From assembly GCF_000243095.1 (NCBI RefSeq), contig NZ_AHJE01000050.1:35388-99387 (forward strand): a stretch of DNA of 64,000 nt, in the 5' to 3' direction. The stretch is from Cupriavidus basilensis OR16. GTDB taxonomy: Bacteria; Pseudomonadota; Gammaproteobacteria; Burkholderiales; Burkholderiaceae. This document shows, piece by piece, positions 45,354-54,913 of the stretch (position 1 is the first letter of the stretch; each line of letters starts with the position of its first letter). The position numbers were made by a program, and so were the translations under genes. Below the pieces are notes generated by a model. The model was not told the DNA's origin, did no database searches, and worked only from the letters and a program-made list of their open reading frames with translations.

Positions 45354-46633
45354 ATGCAGTCCCTGAAGATCATTTGCCCCAATGGCCATCTCGGCTTCGC
45401 GCCGTTGCGCACCGAGAGTTTTGGGTCTCGACGAGTCCCGAAGCGTGGCAACGCCACGATCTGGAGCAAATGTTGCTGGCGTCGCGCCGGCTTGGCGTGC
45501 CGATGATCATCGGCTCGGCCGGCGATACGGGATCGAACAGCCGCGTGGACCTGTACGTGCGGATCATCGGCGAACTGGCCGCCAGGCATGGCCTGAAGAA
45601 GTTCCGGGTCGGCTACTTCTATTCCGAGGTGGACAAGGCCTTTCTGCGCGAGTCGATGCGGGCGGGAAGGGCGGTGAGCGGGCTCGACGGCTTTGCAGAC
45701 CTGACCGAAAGCGAGCTCGATGCGACCGACCGTATCGTCGCCATGGCCGGTGTCCATCCCTATGTAGAGCTGCTGCGCCAGGGCGCCGACGTGATCATCG
45801 GCGGGCGCAGCTCGGATGCCGCGGTCTTTGCCGCGCCGGCGCTACACCACGGTTTTTCCGCCGATCATTCCTATTACCTGGGCAAGGTGCTCGAGTGCGC
45901 GTCGTTCTGTGCCGAGCCCTATGGCGGCAAGGAGACCGTGATGGGCGTAATCTCGCACGAGGACGTCCAGGTCACGGCGATGCATCCAGAGCAGCGCTGT
46001 ACCGTCGCCTCGGTATCCGGCCATGCAATGTACGAGCGCTCCAATCCGTTCGAGGAGTTCGTCGCTGGCGGCAAGCTGGACATGACGCATTGCCGCTACG
46101 AGCAGATGGGCGATCGCACCACGCGCATCACGGGCTCGCGCTTTATCGAGGCGGAAACGGTCCGGGTCAAGCTGGAAGGGGCAGGGAAGGTGGGCGAGCG
46201 CTTCGTCGGCTTGTGCGGCATCCGCGACCCTTACACCGTGGCCAATGTGGACCGGGTGATTGCGTGGGCGCGCGAGCAGGTGCGCGCGCGTTTTGGCGAC
46301 AGCGGCTATCAACTGCACTACAACGTGTACGGCCGCGATGGCGTGATGGGCGAGCTGGAGCCGCTGCGCGACCGGCCGGGGCATGAGCTCTGCGTGCTGG
46401 TGCAAGGGGTCGCCCCGACCCGCGAGATGGCTGAGGAGGTGACGATGATCGGCTTGCGCCAGATGTTCTATGCGCGGCTGCCTGACGTCAAAGGCACGGC
46501 CGGTTCGGTGTCGTTCCCGCTGGATGAAGTCCTGCACGCCAGCGCGGCCTACCGTTGGACGCTGAACCACACGGTGGAGGTGCAAGACCCCATGGCGCTG
46601 TTCCCCACCCACCTCATTGAAGTTGGCGTCTGA
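45354..46633 (+). pseudogene. AtuA family (DUF1446) protein with internal deletion and frameshift
   Basis: GGAG precedes an ATG at 45354. The first 22 codons (LKIICPNGHLGFAPLRTESF) are the family N-terminus. The rest, in another frame from about 45422, begins SPEAWQRHDLEQMLLASRRL and runs to 46633 as a normal AtuA body (GVPMIIGSAGDTGSNSRVDL, GGRSSDAAVFAAPAL). About 25 residues between (usual FIAADSGS-type strand) are missing and the join shifts frame. AtuA proteins take part in acyclic terpene or organic-acid breakdown. It forms a unit with DUF4387 and a Bug protein. Confidence 0.82.
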
Positions 46634-46656
46634 GCCTGGAGCCGCAAAAGACCACG

Positions 46657-47004
46657 ATGACCACGACAACGACGACGACAACGATGACAACGCAAAAACT
46701 GCATCAACTCGCCAAGACCATCCGCAGCAAGAACGCGGGCGTCAACAAGATCACCTTCGATATCATCTTTCGCGAGGCGGCCGAGTACGAACGGGTCAAG
46801 CGCTCGCGCGTGCTGAGCCGGGAAAGCATGGCCGCGCTTTACGCGATTCCGCTCGAACGGATCTCGGATTTCGTCGAATACGATCCTGCGTATGCCATCA
46901 AGTTCACGATCTATCGCACCCGCCCCAGCGGCAGCGCCGGCGATGGCGACATCTTTGGCGCCCAGCAGTACGCGCCGCTGCTGGACCTTGATATCCCTGC
47001 CTAG
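46657..47004 (+). CDS. DUF4387 family protein (AtuA partner)
   Basis: This small protein (115 residues from 46657, or 106 from 46684) matches DUF4387, the constant companion of AtuA-type genes: KLHQLAKTIRSKNAGVNKIT, FDIIFREAAEYERVKRS and the AIKFTIYRTRPSGSAGDGDI end. The first codons are a run of ACN triplets coding eight Thr, a simple repeat that may be an artefact of the chosen start; MTTQKLHQ at 46684 is more natural. The reaction is unknown; it may be the small subunit of a hydratase-like complex with AtuA. Confidence 0.82.
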   Translation: MTTTTTTTTMTTQKLHQLAKTIRSKNAGVNKITFDIIFREAAEYERVKRSRVLSRESMAALYAIPLERISDFVEYDPAYAIKFTIYRTRPSGSAGDGDIFGAQQYAPLLDLDIPA

Positions 47005-47100
47005 GCAGGACATCGCCGGATTCCGCGGGACCCCGGGTGGACACCCGGCACCCTGTTCCTGACAGCCATGCTGCTCTACCCATTGAGATAGGAGCGCCGA

Positions 47101-48072
47101 ATGCGAAAGACGTTAGCCCACATTGCGTTGTTGCTTGCCGCGATGTCCGCGGTAACCATGGTGGCGGCCCAGACCGATGCCAAGGTGCCGCCTTTGATGA
47201 GAATCGTCGTGCCGTTCTCGGCGGGCGCGAGCAACGACGTGATCGCGCGTGCGATCGCGCCGGGGCTGGCAAAGCGCCTGGGGACTACGGTCATCGTGGA
47301 AAACAAGCCCGGGGCGGCCGGCGTCGTTGGTGCCGATTCGGTTGCCAAGGCGCCACGGGACGGGTCCGTGCTGCTACTGACGTCATCGACATTCCTGACC
47401 GCTGCCGCCACCCAGCCTCGCTCGCCCTACGATCCGCTGGCCGCGTTCGCGCCGGTGTCCATGGTCGCCGAGGGGCCGTTGTTGCTGGCGGTCTCGTCCT
47501 CGACCCAGATCAAGTCGCCGGCCGAGCTGATTGCGGCAGCGCGCGCCAAGCCGGGCGCGCTGACCTACGGCTCGGCGGGAATCGGTTCGCTGGCGCAGCT
47601 GGCGACGGAGTTGCTGTGCGACATCTCGAAAGTCCAGATGATGCATGTCCCGTACAAAGGGGCTTCCAACGCGATGATCGACCTGGCCGCGGGGCAGATC
47701 GACGTCATGATGTCCAACTACAGTTCGCTGGTGACGCAGCTCAAGTCCGGCAAGGTACGGGCGCTGGCGGTGACCTCGCCGCGGCCGAACCCGGCGTTTC
47801 CCGAATTGCCTTCGCTGGCGGCATCGGTGCCGGGCTATGGGATCGAGATCTGGGTCGGTGTCCTCGCGCCCGCCGGCACGCCCGCGCCGCTGGTCCAGAG
47901 GCTGAACCGCGAGATCAATGAGATCGCCGCTTCGCAGGATGTGCGTGTCGTGCTGGAACCGGACGGCTCGGTGCCCAAGGCAATGAGTCCATCCGAATTC
48001 GGCGCGCGCATGAGGCAGGATCTTGCGCAGTGGAAGCATATCGCCAGCGACAGGAAGATCGTGGCGCAGTGA
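47101..48072 (+). CDS. Bug/TctC-type substrate-binding protein
   Basis: This 323-residue periplasmic binding protein has a signal peptide (about 1-23). MRIVVPFSAGASNDVIARAI, VIVENKPGAAGVVGADSVAK and HVPYKGASNAMIDLAAGQI are the family marks. AGGAGCGCC precedes the start. Its position after AtuA and DUF4387 suggests it binds the acid handled by them. Paralog of the Bug gene at 34168, but not close. Intact. Confidence 0.87.
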   Translation: MRKTLAHIALLLAAMSAVTMVAAQTDAKVPPLMRIVVPFSAGASNDVIARAIAPGLAKRLGTTVIVENKPGAAGVVGADSVAKAPRDGSVLLLTSSTFLTAAATQPRSPYDPLAAFAPVSMVAEGPLLLAVSSSTQIKSPAELIAAARAKPGALTYGSAGIGSLAQLATELLCDISKVQMMHVPYKGASNAMIDLAAGQIDVMMSNYSSLVTQLKSGKVRALAVTSPRPNPAFPELPSLAASVPGYGIEIWVGVLAPAGTPAPLVQRLNREINEIAASQDVRVVLEPDGSVPKAMSPSEFGARMRQDLAQWKHIASDRKIVAQ

Positions 48073-48092
48073 TCAGTGGGGGGGGGGCGGCC

Positions 48093-48494
48093 TCAGGCGC
48101 CGTCCAGCAAGTCGTTCGCGTTCAGGATCGCGTACGCTATATCGGGCTTTGTCTCAAGGCAACGGCGTATTGCCGCGGGAATAGCCTGCTTGGTCTTGCG
48201 GCACAAGCCGGTTTGCTCCTCGACCTGGATGCTGATGCCGCGCACAGTGCGCACTTCGTGGATGCTGGGCGTGATGGTCAGCACGATGCCCAGTTGCGCA
48301 TGCATGCGCTTTTCCATGTCCTTGAGTTCGGCAAGGCTCGACAGGCTTTCCAGGCGGGCGATCAGCCGCTTTTCCTCTTCCCGGGTCAGTTTCAGGATCC
48401 GCATGTCGGATTGCGGGTCGTCCAGCAGCGCTTCGCGACCGCATGTGCAGGCGCCGGGCGGACACTCCTTGCGAATCGGAAAAGGGACGTTCAT
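48093..48494 (-). CDS. Conserved hypothetical protein with N-terminal Cys cluster
   Basis: This 133-residue soluble protein has a Cys-rich start (ECPPGACTCGRE, three Cys within eight residues), a charged helix (LTREEEKRLIARLESLSSLA) and a later VEEQTGLCRKTKQ. I do not recognise the family. The Cys group could bind a metal. It is convergent with the Bug gene (21 bases) and its upstream side faces the Fur box at 48698, which is about 200 bases away, so iron control is possible. Confidence 0.7.
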   Translation of the reverse strand: MNVPFPIRKECPPGACTCGREALLDDPQSDMRILKLTREEEKRLIARLESLSSLAELKDMEKRMHAQLGIVLTITPSIHEVRTVRGISIQVEEQTGLCRKTKQAIPAAIRRCLETKPDIAYAILNANDLLDGA

Positions 48495-48697
48495 GTCGTC
48501 GAGGCGATGTGCGCCTCATCCGGAGGGGGAGGGGATATCTTAAATCAAGAGGCCAACCGGGCGCTGGCCCTATCGGCGCAACGGCAGAGCCCGGCCATCG
48601 TGCCCGGATGATTAGCGTGCAGTGCCGCTTCGACGGAACCACGCAAGGCCGGCGCGAGCCAAGGCGGCTCGCCATGCGTTCCCAATGCCTAAGTCAC

Positions 48698-48716
48698 GAT
48701 AATGATTCTCATTTAT
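48698..48716. promoter_or_regulatory. Fur box
   Basis: GATAATGATTCTCATTTAT matches the Fur consensus at most positions. It lies between the minus-strand hypothetical gene (48494) and the plus-strand DUF2325 remnant (48854); DUF2325 genes are often iron-regulated, so that is the likelier target. The rest of 48495-48853 shows no gene. Confidence 0.75.
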
Positions 48717-48853
48717 AATTCTCCGGACCGACACCGCCCGGATCTTGGCGGCGCGCCCCTGGCCGCCATGCCCGGCTTTCACTTGAGGCCTCCCATGCCC
48801 GTATTCCAACCCGCCCACACGCCCGCACCGGACGCCGCCAGCGCGTATAGCGC

Positions 48854-49395
48854 ATGACCCAGGCCCGGGACTTCGAATGCCTGGCACAGGAGCATGGTGT
48901 GCTGATGCTGCAATATGGCGATGCGCAGGCGCGTTGCAGCGAACTGCTGCTTGCGCAGGGCGCCGAGATCGCGCGCTTGCAGGCCGAGGCCATGCGCCTT
49001 CGCGCCGCGGTGATCGTGCGCGACACGGCGCTGGCCTATGCGCGCGAGGATGGCGCGGTGCCGATCCGCCATGGACGCATGAGCTGGCGTGGCCGCGGCC
49101 GCGCGCTGTGGACGCGCCTGCGGTCGCGCAGCGTGTGGTGGAGATGGCAGGTGGCCGGTTTCTGCACCACGATGGCGGCGACGCCGCCGATCCCGACGAC
49201 GGGGCGGCACTGGAGGCTAGCCTGATCGCAGCCGACCTGGTGATCTGCCAGGCAGGCTGCGTCAGCCACAATGCCTATTGGCGCGTGCGGGACCATTGCA
49301 CGCGGACGGGCAAGCAATGCGTGCTGGTCGAGCAGCCGCAGGCCATGCAGTTCGTGCGCGGCGCGCAAACGCCGCAAGCGAGCCAGCAGGAATGA
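48854..49395 (+). pseudogene. DUF2325 domain protein, frameshifted or internally deleted
   Basis: The start frame carries the coiled-coil part (AEIARLQAEAMRLRAAVIVR, DTALAYARED). The conserved C-terminal domain is in another frame: EMAGGRFLHHDGG, then ALEASLIAADLVICQAGCVS and RVRDHCTRTGKQCVLVEQP, ending at 49395. The switch lies at about 49045-49130, where the usual VLYVGGR strand is missing. This suggests a deletion, not a single-base error. Function of the family is unknown. Confidence 0.75.
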
Positions 49396-49438
49396 CCGGC
49401 GCGCCAAGCGTGCCATGGAACCCTATGGGGAGGATGTA

Positions 49439-50053
49439 ATGTCAGCCGATATCGATTTGGCCGATCTGGCCGAACTGGCGCTTTCCGACGCGCAGCGGAC
49501 GGCGTTTGGTTTCCTGCTGACGCGGCAATCGCCGTGGCCGCTGGGTGCGCCCGCGCCGTCGCCGAAGGAGCTGGACCTGGTATTCGAGGCGGCCTTGCGG
49601 GCGCCGGATCATGGCCAGCTCCAGCCCTGGCGCTTTATCGTGATCCGCGACGAGGCGCGCGCCGCGCTCGGCGAGGTGTTCGTGCGGGCGGCGCAGGCCC
49701 GCGACCCGCAAAGCGATGGCGAGCGCTTCCGGGTCAAGGCCATGGCTGCACCGATGCTGATTGCGCTTGGCGTGCACGTGGAGCGTGGGCACAAGGTGCC
49801 GGAGATCGAGCAGTTGCTGGCTACGGCCGCGGCCACCATGAATATGCTCAACGCCCTGCATATCCTGGGTTACGGCGGCTTCTGGGCAACTGGCCTGAAC
49901 AGCTATGACGAAAGCGTCCGGCAGGCACTCGGCCTTGGCGAGGAGGAAACGCTGCTTGGCTTCCTGTATGTCGGTACACCCAAGGAAGCAGTGCGCCCGG
50001 CCAGCAGGCCGGCGCCCGAGGGCTTTGTCCGCGAGTGGCGGGGGCCGGCCTGA
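49439..50053 (+). CDS. Nitroreductase family protein (YdjA-like)
   Basis: This 204-residue FMN-dependent oxidoreductase is of the small YdjA type. FMN-binding residues lie in LLTRQSPWPL and in RAPDHGQLQPWRFIVI; the later AAATMNMLNALHILGYGGFW is the dimer helix and LLGFLYVGTP the second FMN contact. The substrate is unknown. It follows the DUF2325 remnant by 43 bases. The start at 49439 has GAGGATGTA before it. Intact. Confidence 0.86.
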   Translation: MSADIDLADLAELALSDAQRTAFGFLLTRQSPWPLGAPAPSPKELDLVFEAALRAPDHGQLQPWRFIVIRDEARAALGEVFVRAAQARDPQSDGERFRVKAMAAPMLIALGVHVERGHKVPEIEQLLATAAATMNMLNALHILGYGGFWATGLNSYDESVRQALGLGEEETLLGFLYVGTPKEAVRPASRPAPEGFVREWRGPA

Positions 50054-50267
50054 GGCTTGCAGGCGCCATGGCCCCGGGATGGGTTGAACGTCATCCGATT
50101 TGCAAGAGACGCGCCGGCTCGGTTACCCATGCGGTTTCATGCCCGCTCGCCGGTTTGCGCCCGCCCGCGGCCCCCAGCGGCCGGCGGGCGAGAAATCGCC
50201 GGAAGGTTTATCCTCGCCGTGTCGCGCGACCCGCCGCGTCTGGCAATCACCATCCAAGGACACCCCC

Positions 50268-50837
50268 ATGTCACTCTCGATGTATGAAGTATCGATCCCG
50301 GCCTTTATCCGGGCTTTCGGCAGCCTGTCGGCCATCCTGGACAAGGGCGCCGCATTCGCGCAGGCGCAGGGCATGGATCCGGCCGACCTGATCCAGACCC
50401 GCCTGGTGGCGGACATGGACCCGCTGTCGGCACAGGTGCAGCGCGCCAGCGACGCCGCAAAGGGCTGCGCGGCGCGGCTGGCGGGCGTCGACATGCCCGC
50501 CTTTGCCGACACCGAGACCACCTTCGCGGAACTGCAGGAGCGCATCGCCAAGACCGTGGCTTTCCTCAAAGCCATCCAGCCGGCCCAGCTTGAGGGGAGT
50601 GAGACGCGCACCATCGAGCTCAAGCTGCGCCCCGAGCCCGTCACCTTCGACGGCAAATCCTATCTGCTGGGCTTTGCGCTGCCGAACTTCTATTTCCACG
50701 TGACCACCGCCTACGACATCCTGCGCCATAAGGGTGTGCAGATCGGCAAGCGCGACTACCTCGGTCTGTCGTGGCGGCACGCGCTTGCACGCGCAGTCAC
50801 CATGGAGAGGCATTGGCATGAGCGGCAGGCCCCGTGA
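50268..50837 (+). CDS. DUF1993 family protein (second copy)
   Basis: This 189-residue paralog of the gene at 573 shares PAFIRAFGSLSAIL, ADTETTFAELQERIAKTVAF and FYFHVTTAYDILRHKGVQIGK. After RDYLGL, where family proteins normally end, about 20 extra residues continue into the TetR gene in another frame, so the original stop may have been lost. It overlaps the TetR start by 20 bases and may form a unit with it. Confidence 0.82.
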   Translation: MSLSMYEVSIPAFIRAFGSLSAILDKGAAFAQAQGMDPADLIQTRLVADMDPLSAQVQRASDAAKGCAARLAGVDMPAFADTETTFAELQERIAKTVAFLKAIQPAQLEGSETRTIELKLRPEPVTFDGKSYLLGFALPNFYFHVTTAYDILRHKGVQIGKRDYLGLSWRHALARAVTMERHWHERQAP

Positions 50838-51399
50838 ATTCGAAGGTGAGGACGTCATCGAAGCCGCGATGGACGTGTTCTGGTCGCACGGCTATGAGGG
50901 CAGTTCCACCCAGGAACTGTGCGAGCGCACCGGCCTGGGCCGCGGCAGCCTGTATAACGCCTTTGGCAACAAGCAGGCGCTTTATATGGCGGCGCTGCGC
51001 TTCTACCACGAACGCGCCATCCACACGCAGAACGGCATCCTGAACGGTCCGGGCACGGCCAGGGAGCGGTTGCGGCGCCTGCTGGAATGGGGCATCGGCG
51101 AAGACCTCGAGGCCGACAACCGGCGTAGCTGCATGGCGCTGTTCGCCGCCATGGAGCGCGGCCGCAAGGATCCCGCCGTGAGCGAGATCACGCGCGCCTA
51201 CGCCGCGCGCCTCGAGGGTGCGCTCTGCCATGTCTTCGCGCTGGGGCAGCGTGCCGGGGAGTTCACCGCCGAGCGGCCCGCGCTGGAGCAGGCCCGCGCC
51301 TTCATGAGCAGCTATTACGGCCTGCGTGTCCTGGGGCAATCCATGGCCGACAGTGCCTTCCTGCATGACGTGCTGGAGGGGACGATGGCGCGGTTGTAG
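50818..51399 (+). CDS. TetR family transcriptional regulator
   Basis: This 193-residue regulator has an N-terminal TetR helix-turn-helix (VIEAAMDVFWSHGYEGSSTQ, CERTGLGRGSLYNAFGNK) and a ligand domain with the SCMALFAAME segment of the YxaF/LmrA group. GAGAGGCATTGGC precedes the start. The MFS gene 150 bases downstream is the probable target, through the palindrome at 51496. Confidence 0.88.
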   Translation: MSGRPREFEGEDVIEAAMDVFWSHGYEGSSTQELCERTGLGRGSLYNAFGNKQALYMAALRFYHERAIHTQNGILNGPGTARERLRRLLEWGIGEDLEADNRRSCMALFAAMERGRKDPAVSEITRAYAARLEGALCHVFALGQRAGEFTAERPALEQARAFMSSYYGLRVLGQSMADSAFLHDVLEGTMARL

Positions 51400-51495
51400 A
51401 TAGATTCGGGTTGCCCGCGCCGGCTTGGCGTGGTGGGTCCGCGGTCCACGTGACCGCTTTTCTTTGGTCTATTTTGTACTGATTGGTAAAGATTT

Positions 51496-51510
51496 GGCAA
51501 AAATTTTGCC
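51496..51510. promoter_or_regulatory. Palindromic candidate operator before the MFS gene
   Basis: GGCAAAAATTTTGCC is a perfect seven-base inverted repeat around one central base. It lies 39 bases before the MFS start in an AT-rich promoter-like stretch, directly downstream of the TetR gene. Confidence 0.55.
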
Positions 51511-51548
51511 CGAGATTCGGGACGACGCTTTCACGGAGAGATTCTGCA

Positions 51549-52724
51549 ATGCCAATAGTGATTTACATCTTGGGCGCAACCATCTTTGCGCTCACCACGT
51601 CCGAGTTCATGGTGGCCGGCATGATGCCGTCCCTGACCGCGGCCTTCGGCGTGACGGTGACCGAGATCGGCTACCTGATCTCGCTCTATGCGGCGGGGAT
51701 GGTGGTCGGAGGGCCGCTCTTGACCGTTGGCCTGCTGAAGCTGCAGGTGCCGCACAAGCGGGCGCTGCTATGGCTGCTGGCCATTTACACCGTCGGTGGG
51801 GCGATGGCCGCCATGGCGCCGGGCTACGGCACCCTGGCCGTGGCCCGGGTCGTGACCGGCGTGGCCGGGTCGGCCTGCTTCGGCGTGGCGCTGGCGATTT
51901 GCGCCGATATCATGGGTCCCGAAGCGCGCGGCCGCGCTGCCTCGATCGTGCTGGGCGGGCTGATGCTGTCCACCGTCTGCGGGGTGCCGATTGCCACGGT
52001 GGTTGACGCGCATTTTGGCTGGCGCGCCAGTTTCTGGCTGGTGGTGGCGCTGACGATACTGTGCGGGGCCATCATTACCGCCATGGTGCCGCCGTCGCGC
52101 AAGGCGCAAGGCGCCAGCCTCGGCGCGGAACTCGCGGCGTTCAGGAGCCGCGACCTGTGGGCGGCCTTCACCACCAGCGCGCTGATCATCGGCGCCACCT
52201 TTGCCGCGTTCAGCTTTTTCGCGCCCATCGTTACGGAAGTTGCGGGCTTTCCGGCCGGCGCGGTGCCGGTTTTGCTGGTGGTCTATGGCATCGCCAATGT
52301 GGTCGGCAATGCCATCGTGGGCCGGTTTGCCGACAAGTACACGATGCCCATCCTGCTGGGCGGGCTGATTGTGCTGGCGATCACGCTAGCCATCTTCGCA
52401 AGCTTCGCCGGCAACAAGGTTGTCAGCGTGGCGGGACTGATCATGATCGGCCTGGCCGGCGTGCCAATGAACCCGGCCATGATGGCCCGCGCCATGCGGG
52501 CCGCCCATCCTGGTCCGCTGGTCAATACCGTGCATACGTCGGTCATCAATATCGGGCTGGCGGTGGGTTCCTGGCTGGGCGGGCTTGGCATCGGTGCGGG
52601 CTACGGTTTGCGCTCGCCGCTGTGGGTCGGCGCCGGGCTGGCGATGATCGGGGTCCTGAGCCTGTTGCCCTACCTTGGCTTCTGGCGCCGGGTCGGCATG
52701 CCGTCGCTTGAATCCCCGCGGTAA
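51549..52724 (+). CDS. MFS efflux transporter (DHA1 type)
   Basis: This 391-residue inner-membrane protein has twelve predicted helices. The first cytoplasmic-loop and helix motifs are visible (TTSEFMVAGMMPSLTAAFGV, VARVVTGVAGSACFGVALAI), as is the antiporter motif C region (GVPIATVVDAHFGWRASFW). It is like the multidrug or arabinose efflux pumps. GGAGAG precedes the ATG at 51549. Likely repressed by the TetR upstream. Convergent with the broken MFS gene that follows. Intact. Confidence 0.86.
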   Translation: MPIVIYILGATIFALTTSEFMVAGMMPSLTAAFGVTVTEIGYLISLYAAGMVVGGPLLTVGLLKLQVPHKRALLWLLAIYTVGGAMAAMAPGYGTLAVARVVTGVAGSACFGVALAICADIMGPEARGRAASIVLGGLMLSTVCGVPIATVVDAHFGWRASFWLVVALTILCGAIITAMVPPSRKAQGASLGAELAAFRSRDLWAAFTTSALIIGATFAAFSFFAPIVTEVAGFPAGAVPVLLVVYGIANVVGNAIVGRFADKYTMPILLGGLIVLAITLAIFASFAGNKVVSVAGLIMIGLAGVPMNPAMMARAMRAAHPGPLVNTVHTSVINIGLAVGSWLGGLGIGAGYGLRSPLWVGAGLAMIGVLSLLPYLGFWRRVGMPSLESPR

Positions 52725-52754
52725 TACCGTAATAGCCAGCCAGGCGTGCTGGGC

Positions 52755-53902
52755 TCAGGCCCCGCCAGCGGCCAGCTTGCCACCGGCCGCGGGCTGCGCT
52801 TCGAGCCGGTCCAGGCGCCCGCTCAACACGGTCAGGCCGAGCGCCACCAGCACCACCAGCGCGCCGATCCACGGTGTATGCATCAGGCCCATGTGGGTCA
52901 CGATCAGGCCGCCGGCCCAGGCCGCGCCGGCAATCCCCAGGTTGAAGGCCGCGATGTTCAGGCCCGAAGCCACATCGACAGCGCCCGGCGTATAGCGTTC
53001 GGCCTGCTTGACCACGTAGACCTGCAGGGCCGGCACATTGCCGAAGGCGACCGCGCCCCAGGCCAGCACGGTGGCGATCACCAGCCAGCGGTGTGGCGCG
53101 GTGAAGGTCAGTGCGAACAGCACGATCGCCAGCAGCAGGAGATGTTGCCGGCTGCGACCGATACGCCGTACACCAGCATCACCAGCCCGACCGCGCCAGC
53201 GCTAAAGCCTGATACGTCCTGCAGGATGGGGGCCAGGAAGGTGAAAGGGATGAACGAGCCGCCGTAGCCGATCGCAGTCTTGGCGTAGACCAGCAGCAGG
53301 CGCGGTTCGGCCAGTACCTTTGCCTGTTGCAGCAACGAGGCCGGGGCGCCATGGCGGATATTGGCCGGGATGAACATCAGGCTGCCGACAAAGGCGACCA
53401 GGCCGAGCGCCGACACCGCGAGGAAGGTCTCGCGCCAGCCGAAATGCTGGCCGATCAAGGTGCCCAGCGGCACGCCGGTCACTAGCGCCACGGTCAGGCC
53501 GGTGAACATGATGGCGATGGCGCTCGCGGCCTTTTCCTTCGGCACCAGGCTGGTGGCGATGGTCGAGCCGATCGAGAAGAACACGCCGTGGGCCAGTCCG
53601 GTCAGGATGCGCGCCAGGATCAGCGATTCATAGCCCGGCGCCTTCCATGCCAGCAGGTTGCCCAGCGTGAACAGGGCCATCAGCGACAGCAGCAGCGCCT
53701 TGCGCGGCAGGCGGCCGGTGAGGGCGGTCAGCACCGGGGCGCCGATGGCCACGCCGAGCGCATAGAGGCTGACCAGCAGGCCGGCCGACGGCAGGGTGAT
53801 GTGCAGATCCGCGGCGATGGTGGGGATCAGGCCGACGATGACGAATTCGGTGGTCCCGATGGCAAACGCGCTGATGGTCAGCGCGAACAGGGCAATGGGC
53901 AT
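52755..53902 (-). pseudogene. AraJ-like MFS efflux transporter with internal deletion
   Basis: The N-terminal frame (53902 to about 53143) holds helices 1-7 of a DHA1 efflux protein (SAFAIGTTEFVIVGLIPTIA, ARILTGLAHGVFFSIGSTIA) up to VYGVSVAAGNI. Helices 8 onward continue in another frame (LLLLAIVLFALTFTAPHRW to 52755). About 20 residues with the GGKLADR loop motif are missing at the join, and the frame shifts. GGAG precedes the start at 53902. It is divergent from a LysR gene that probably regulates it. Confidence 0.83.
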
Positions 53903-54007
53903 GGTGGGCTCCAGGAGCGTCCGGAATTAGGATGGACGCAGTTTGCCGCTGTCTTTTTTGCGGATTAAGTGGGTGATCTGGATAAGATATTTGATTAGTA
54001 TTCAACA

Positions 54008-54913
54008 ATGAAGATCACACTCGAAGAACTGCAGGCCTTTGCCACCGTGGTGGACAGCGGGTCCATCACGGCTGCGGCCGAGCAACTGGGGCAGACCGTC
54101 TCCGGCATCAGCCGCGCGCTGAGCCGCCTGGAGGACAAGGTGGGCACCACCTTGCTGCATCGGACCACGCGCCGGCTGGCGCTGAGCGAGGAGGGCGATG
54201 CCCTGCTGGCCCATGCGCGCGCCATCCTGGCCTCGGTGGAACTGGCCGAGGAGCAGATGGCGGTGCGCCGGCAGCGGCCGGCGGGGCGGTTGCGGGTGAA
54301 TGCAGCATCACCTTTCATGCTGCATGTGATCGTGCCGCTGATCGGGGAATTCCGGCGTGCGTATCCGGAAATCGAGCTGGAGCTCAACACCAATGATCAG
54401 ATCATCGACCTGCTCGAGCATCGCACCGACGTGGCAATCCGCATCGGCCCGCTGCGAGATTCGACGCTGCACGCCCGGCCGCTGGCCAGCAGCCGGGTGC
54501 GCGTGCTGGCCAGCCCGGCCTATCTCAAGGCGCGGGGCCGCCCGGAGCGCGTGGCGGACCTTGCCGGCCACAGCCTGATCGGCTTCAACCAGCCGGAATC
54601 GCTGAATCGATGGCCCTTGCGCGGCACCACGGGGGAGGAGGTGCAGATCACGCCGCATCTGTCGGCATCGAGCGGCGAAACCCTGCGTCAGCTGGCGCTG
54701 GCGGGCGAGGGCCTGGTCTGCCTGTCGGATTTCATGACCGACACGGACCGGCGCCGTGGCGACCTGGTCCAGGTGCTGGTGAGGGACACCATCGACGAGC
54801 GGCAGTCGATCAACGCGGTCTACTACCTCAACACGCAGCTTTCGGCGCGCATCGCGAGTTTCCTGGATTTCGTCGGCGGCAAGCTGCGCGAGGTGGCCTG
54901 GGCGCAGCTTTAG
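54008..54913 (+). CDS. LysR family transcriptional regulator
   Basis: This 301-residue protein has a winged-helix start (LEELQAFATVVDSGSITAAA, GISRALSRLEDKVG) and an effector domain of the DsdC/CrgA group (LLEHRTDVAIRIGPLRDSTL). It is divergent from the broken AraJ-like gene with 105 bases between. Intact; the ATG at 54008 has no strong ribosome site. Confidence 0.88.
   Translation: MKITLEELQAFATVVDSGSITAAAEQLGQTVSGISRALSRLEDKVGTTLLHRTTRRLALSEEGDALLAHARAILASVELAEEQMAVRRQRPAGRLRVNAASPFMLHVIVPLIGEFRRAYPEIELELNTNDQIIDLLEHRTDVAIRIGPLRDSTLHARPLASSRVRVLASPAYLKARGRPERVADLAGHSLIGFNQPESLNRWPLRGTTGEEVQITPHLSASSGETLRQLALAGEGLVCLSDFMTDTDRRRGDLVQVLVRDTIDERQSINAVYYLNTQLSARIASFLDFVGGKLREVAWAQL

Noticed and set aside
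46657..46690. ACN triplet run considered as a phase-variable tract
   Set aside because: It is short and imperfect, and a second in-frame start just after it avoids it.
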